NCBI RefSeq assembly: GCF_013697085.1
Contig: NZ_JACEFT010000008.1
Location: 24,554-88,553 of the forward strand
Direction: 5' to 3'
DNA: 64,000 nt
Source: Billgrantia kenyensis
GTDB lineage: Bacteria > Pseudomonadota > Gammaproteobacteria > Pseudomonadales > Halomonadaceae
The position numbers were made by a program, and so were the translations under genes. Numbering within the stretch: position 1 is the stretch's first letter; each line of letters begins with the position of its first letter. Positions 62,736 to 64,000 of this stretch are shown piece after piece. The notes under the pieces are model-generated. The model ran no database searches and had not been told where the DNA came from. It saw only the letters and a list, made by a program, of their open reading frames with translations.

Positions 62736-62826
62736 TCAAGCCGCTGCGATATCGAAGGCGACGATCTGGCGTCGCTCGCGGGAGAACTCGACGCCGATCA
62801 GGTGGATGGGCGTGCCTTGGTCGCGG
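62736..62826 (-). pseudogene. Remnant of a PD-(D/E)XK protein C-terminus
   Basis: Reads GTPIHLIGVEFSRERRQI then VAFDIAAA before TGA, nearly identical to the last residues (GKPIHLIGVEFSRERRQI) of the frame ending at 63327. It has no start and only about 30 codons. A duplicated tail left by recombination. Confidence 0.75.
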
Positions 62827-62827
62827 C

Positions 62828-62982
62828 CTAGCGCAAGCCGAGTTTGGCCAGCCACTCCGGCGCTTGCTTAGAGCGATTCTGGTGCCGCCCCCAAAGAGGA
62901 TATTATTGGCTGAGAGATAGTCCCCATCGAATTGCGCAAGCAATTGGCCTACAGCACGATGATGCGGTCGGCGGTATTTCAT
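62828..62982 (-). pseudogene. AbiEii-like nucleotidyltransferase remnant with internal deletion
   Basis: The first 40 residues, HHRAVGQLLAQFDGDYL and NNILFGGGTRIAL, match the start of AbiEii/AbiGii-like nucleotidyltransferase toxins, where FGGTxxxL is the nucleotide-binding strand. The frame then shifts, and QAPEWLAKLGLR before TAG 62830 could be its own C-terminus, so most of the middle is lost. ATG 62982 overlaps the previous gene's stop as ATGA, showing that the two once formed an operon. Confidence 0.6.
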
Positions 62983-63191
62983 GCTGTCAGAATATGCCCG
63001 TGGCCATAGACCTTTTTGAGTTCGAGAATCAACTCCCGCTCCTCATCCGTCAGGCGCACTTGATCAACGAAGCGCCAGCGCTCTTCATATAGGCGAAAGG
63101 CGACGTCGGGCGCAATGAATGTCTCAGCCCGGTCCCAAAGGATCAGATCGAGCTCTGGGTACTCGTATCGATTGATCAGAGCCGTTTCCAT
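62979..63191 (-). CDS. Small conserved protein, probable partner of the AbiEii-like gene
   Basis: 70 residues: INRYEYPELDLILWDRAETF, then APDVAFRLYEERWRFVDQVR and LTDEERELILELKKVYGHG. I do not recognise a named family, but the short acidic helical protein directly preceding, with ATGA overlap, an AbiEii-like gene suggests the antitoxin half of a module. The frame is intact while the downstream partner is broken. Confidence 0.6.
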   Translation of the reverse strand: METALINRYEYPELDLILWDRAETFIAPDVAFRLYEERWRFVDQVRLTDEERELILELKKVYGHGHILTA

Positions 63192-63326
63192 AATTCAGTC
63201 GCTCGCCAAGGCTTTCTTGCACAATTACCTAGGGTAAAGGGTAATCGGCAGCACTGGTCGAGTCAAAGCGTGAATGCCACGGCTGCGTGAGGGACGTGTG
63301 ACGCTCTAGCCTATGCCGGGCAGGCC

Positions 63327-63575
63327 TCAAACCGCCGCGACATCGAAGGCGACGATCTGGCGCCGCTCGCGGGAGAACTCGACGCCGATCAGGTGGATGG
63401 GCTTGCCCTGGCCGCGGTACTTGTCGGCGTAGCCCTTCTCCTGAAGCTGCTGCAGCGCCTTGCCCTCGGGCACCTGCTCGACCACCTTGAATTCGAACAG
63501 GTAGAGGTGGCCGTCGAAATCGACGGTCATGTCCACCTTGCCGGTGTTGCTGGCGTCTTCCACCGTGACGCTCAC
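63327..63575 (-). pseudogene. PD-(D/E)XK nuclease-domain protein (DUF1703-like), 5'-truncated
   Basis: 82 residues of the C-terminal domain of AAA-ATPase-like/PD-(D/E)XK proteins. The nuclease core is present: GKVDMTVDFDGHLYLFEFKV (Asp and ExK), then QLQEKGYADKYRGQGKPIHL and SRERRQIVAFDV. Upstream, CFAALGVSVTVED continues the family sequence but degenerates after about ten codons, and the large N-terminal ATPase part is absent. Start GTG 63575 is formal only. The same tail is duplicated at 62736-62826. Confidence 0.7.
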
Positions 63576-63788
63576 GCCCAGCGCGGCGAAGCAGGCAGAA
63601 CTGCAGGTGGCGGTCTGCTTCCTGAGGCTGGCGTCGGTCGTTGCGTCTCTTTTGTAAGTCTTTTCTTACGTGTCTATCCGCGAAGCGCCACAGATACGTA
63701 ACCCTGCGATTGTTATGCTTTCCTGCGCGAAAAAGCGTGTACGCAGACGACCAATAACATTGAGTACTTCCAGCCGCAGGGAGGCGAC

Positions 63789-64000
63789 ATGGCCAAGGCC
63801 ACCGGATTGCACTTCACTCTATCCTTGTCCGGCGCAGAGGACTTGGCCGTCATCGAGTTCACCCATCGTGAACGGCTCTCCGCCCCCTTCGAGCTCTCGG
63901 TGCGCTTCGCCAGCCGTAACGGTAGCCTCTCTGCCCGCGATATTCTCGACCGCGAGGCTACCCTGACCATCTGGCAGGACGACGAGATGCTGCGCCAGGT
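63789..64000 (+). CDS. vgrG: Type VI secretion tip protein VgrG, 5' part
   Basis: First 70 codons of an open frame that leaves the window. ATG 63789 follows GGAGG by four bases. KATGLHFTLSLSGAEDLAVI, EFTHRERLSAPFELSVRF and ARDILDREATLTIW are the N-terminal gp27-like features of VgrG. It shows that this genome has type VI secretion components, relevant to the effector-like locus at 12-13 kb. Downstream effector genes are outside the window. Confidence 0.88.
   Translation, partial: MAKATGLHFTLSLSGAEDLAVIEFTHRERLSAPFELSVRFASRNGSLSARDILDREATLTIWQDDEMLRQ

Overview
The window looks like chromosome from a GC-rich gammaproteobacterium, most likely Halomonas or a close relative. The supporting signs are a MvaT-type (not classical H-NS) xenogeneic silencer, a complete proVWX betaine/proline transporter with an acidic binding protein, and a pilBCD cluster flanked by coaE-yacG. 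The genus is an inference; no rRNA or other taxonomic marker is present.

Left arm (1-9.6 kb, minus strand): a universal stress protein (cut by the window edge) overlaps a Lon-like protease. Then come a Tus-like replication-terminus protein, yacG, coaE, pilD, a HepT/MntA toxin-antitoxin pair wedged into the pilus operon, pilC and pilB. A type IV pilin gene faces the other way at 9.95 kb.

Accessory patch (10.4-14.9 kb): decayed copies of a proX end and of a toxin-antitoxin module; then a candidate toxic effector (LysM-like segment plus glycine-zipper C-terminus) followed by three tandem paralogous two-helix membrane proteins that I read as its immunity proteins; then a CigR-like exported protein and an intact HigB/RelE-type toxin-antitoxin pair.

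Core-like patch (14.9-22.2 kb): proVWX, a Crp/Fnr regulator, a MvaT-family nucleoid protein, an AraC regulator, and two unnamed genes. One of these resembles a MvaT oligomerisation segment without a DNA-binding domain; the other is a membrane protein with a histone-H1-like basic loop.

Polysaccharide locus (22.6-53.3 kb): two ops (RfaH-recruiting) elements precede UDP-GlcA epimerase and ugd. The genes supply UDP-GlcA/GalA, GDP-mannose (manC, manB) and GDP-D-rhamnose (gmd, rmd), export by Wzm/Wzt, and assembly by many glycosyltransferases, a polyprenyl-phosphate sugar transferase, a pyruvyl transferase and an O-antigen-ligase-like protein. The order recalls the Pseudomonas aeruginosa common (D-rhamnan) antigen cluster. 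An AT-rich cassette (about 32.35-42.9 kb) begins inside wzt, replacing its glycan-recognition domain together with the adjacent glycosyltransferases. A strong terminator follows galE.

Right arm (53.4-64 kb): two paralogous proteins joining a sigma-region-2-like N-terminus to a ParB-like C-terminus, a lipoprotein alpha/beta hydrolase, two autotransporters, a GT32-like gene whose 5' end collides head-to-head with the second sigma-like gene, remnants of an AbiEii-like module and a PD-(D/E)XK protein, and the first codons of a type VI secretion VgrG.
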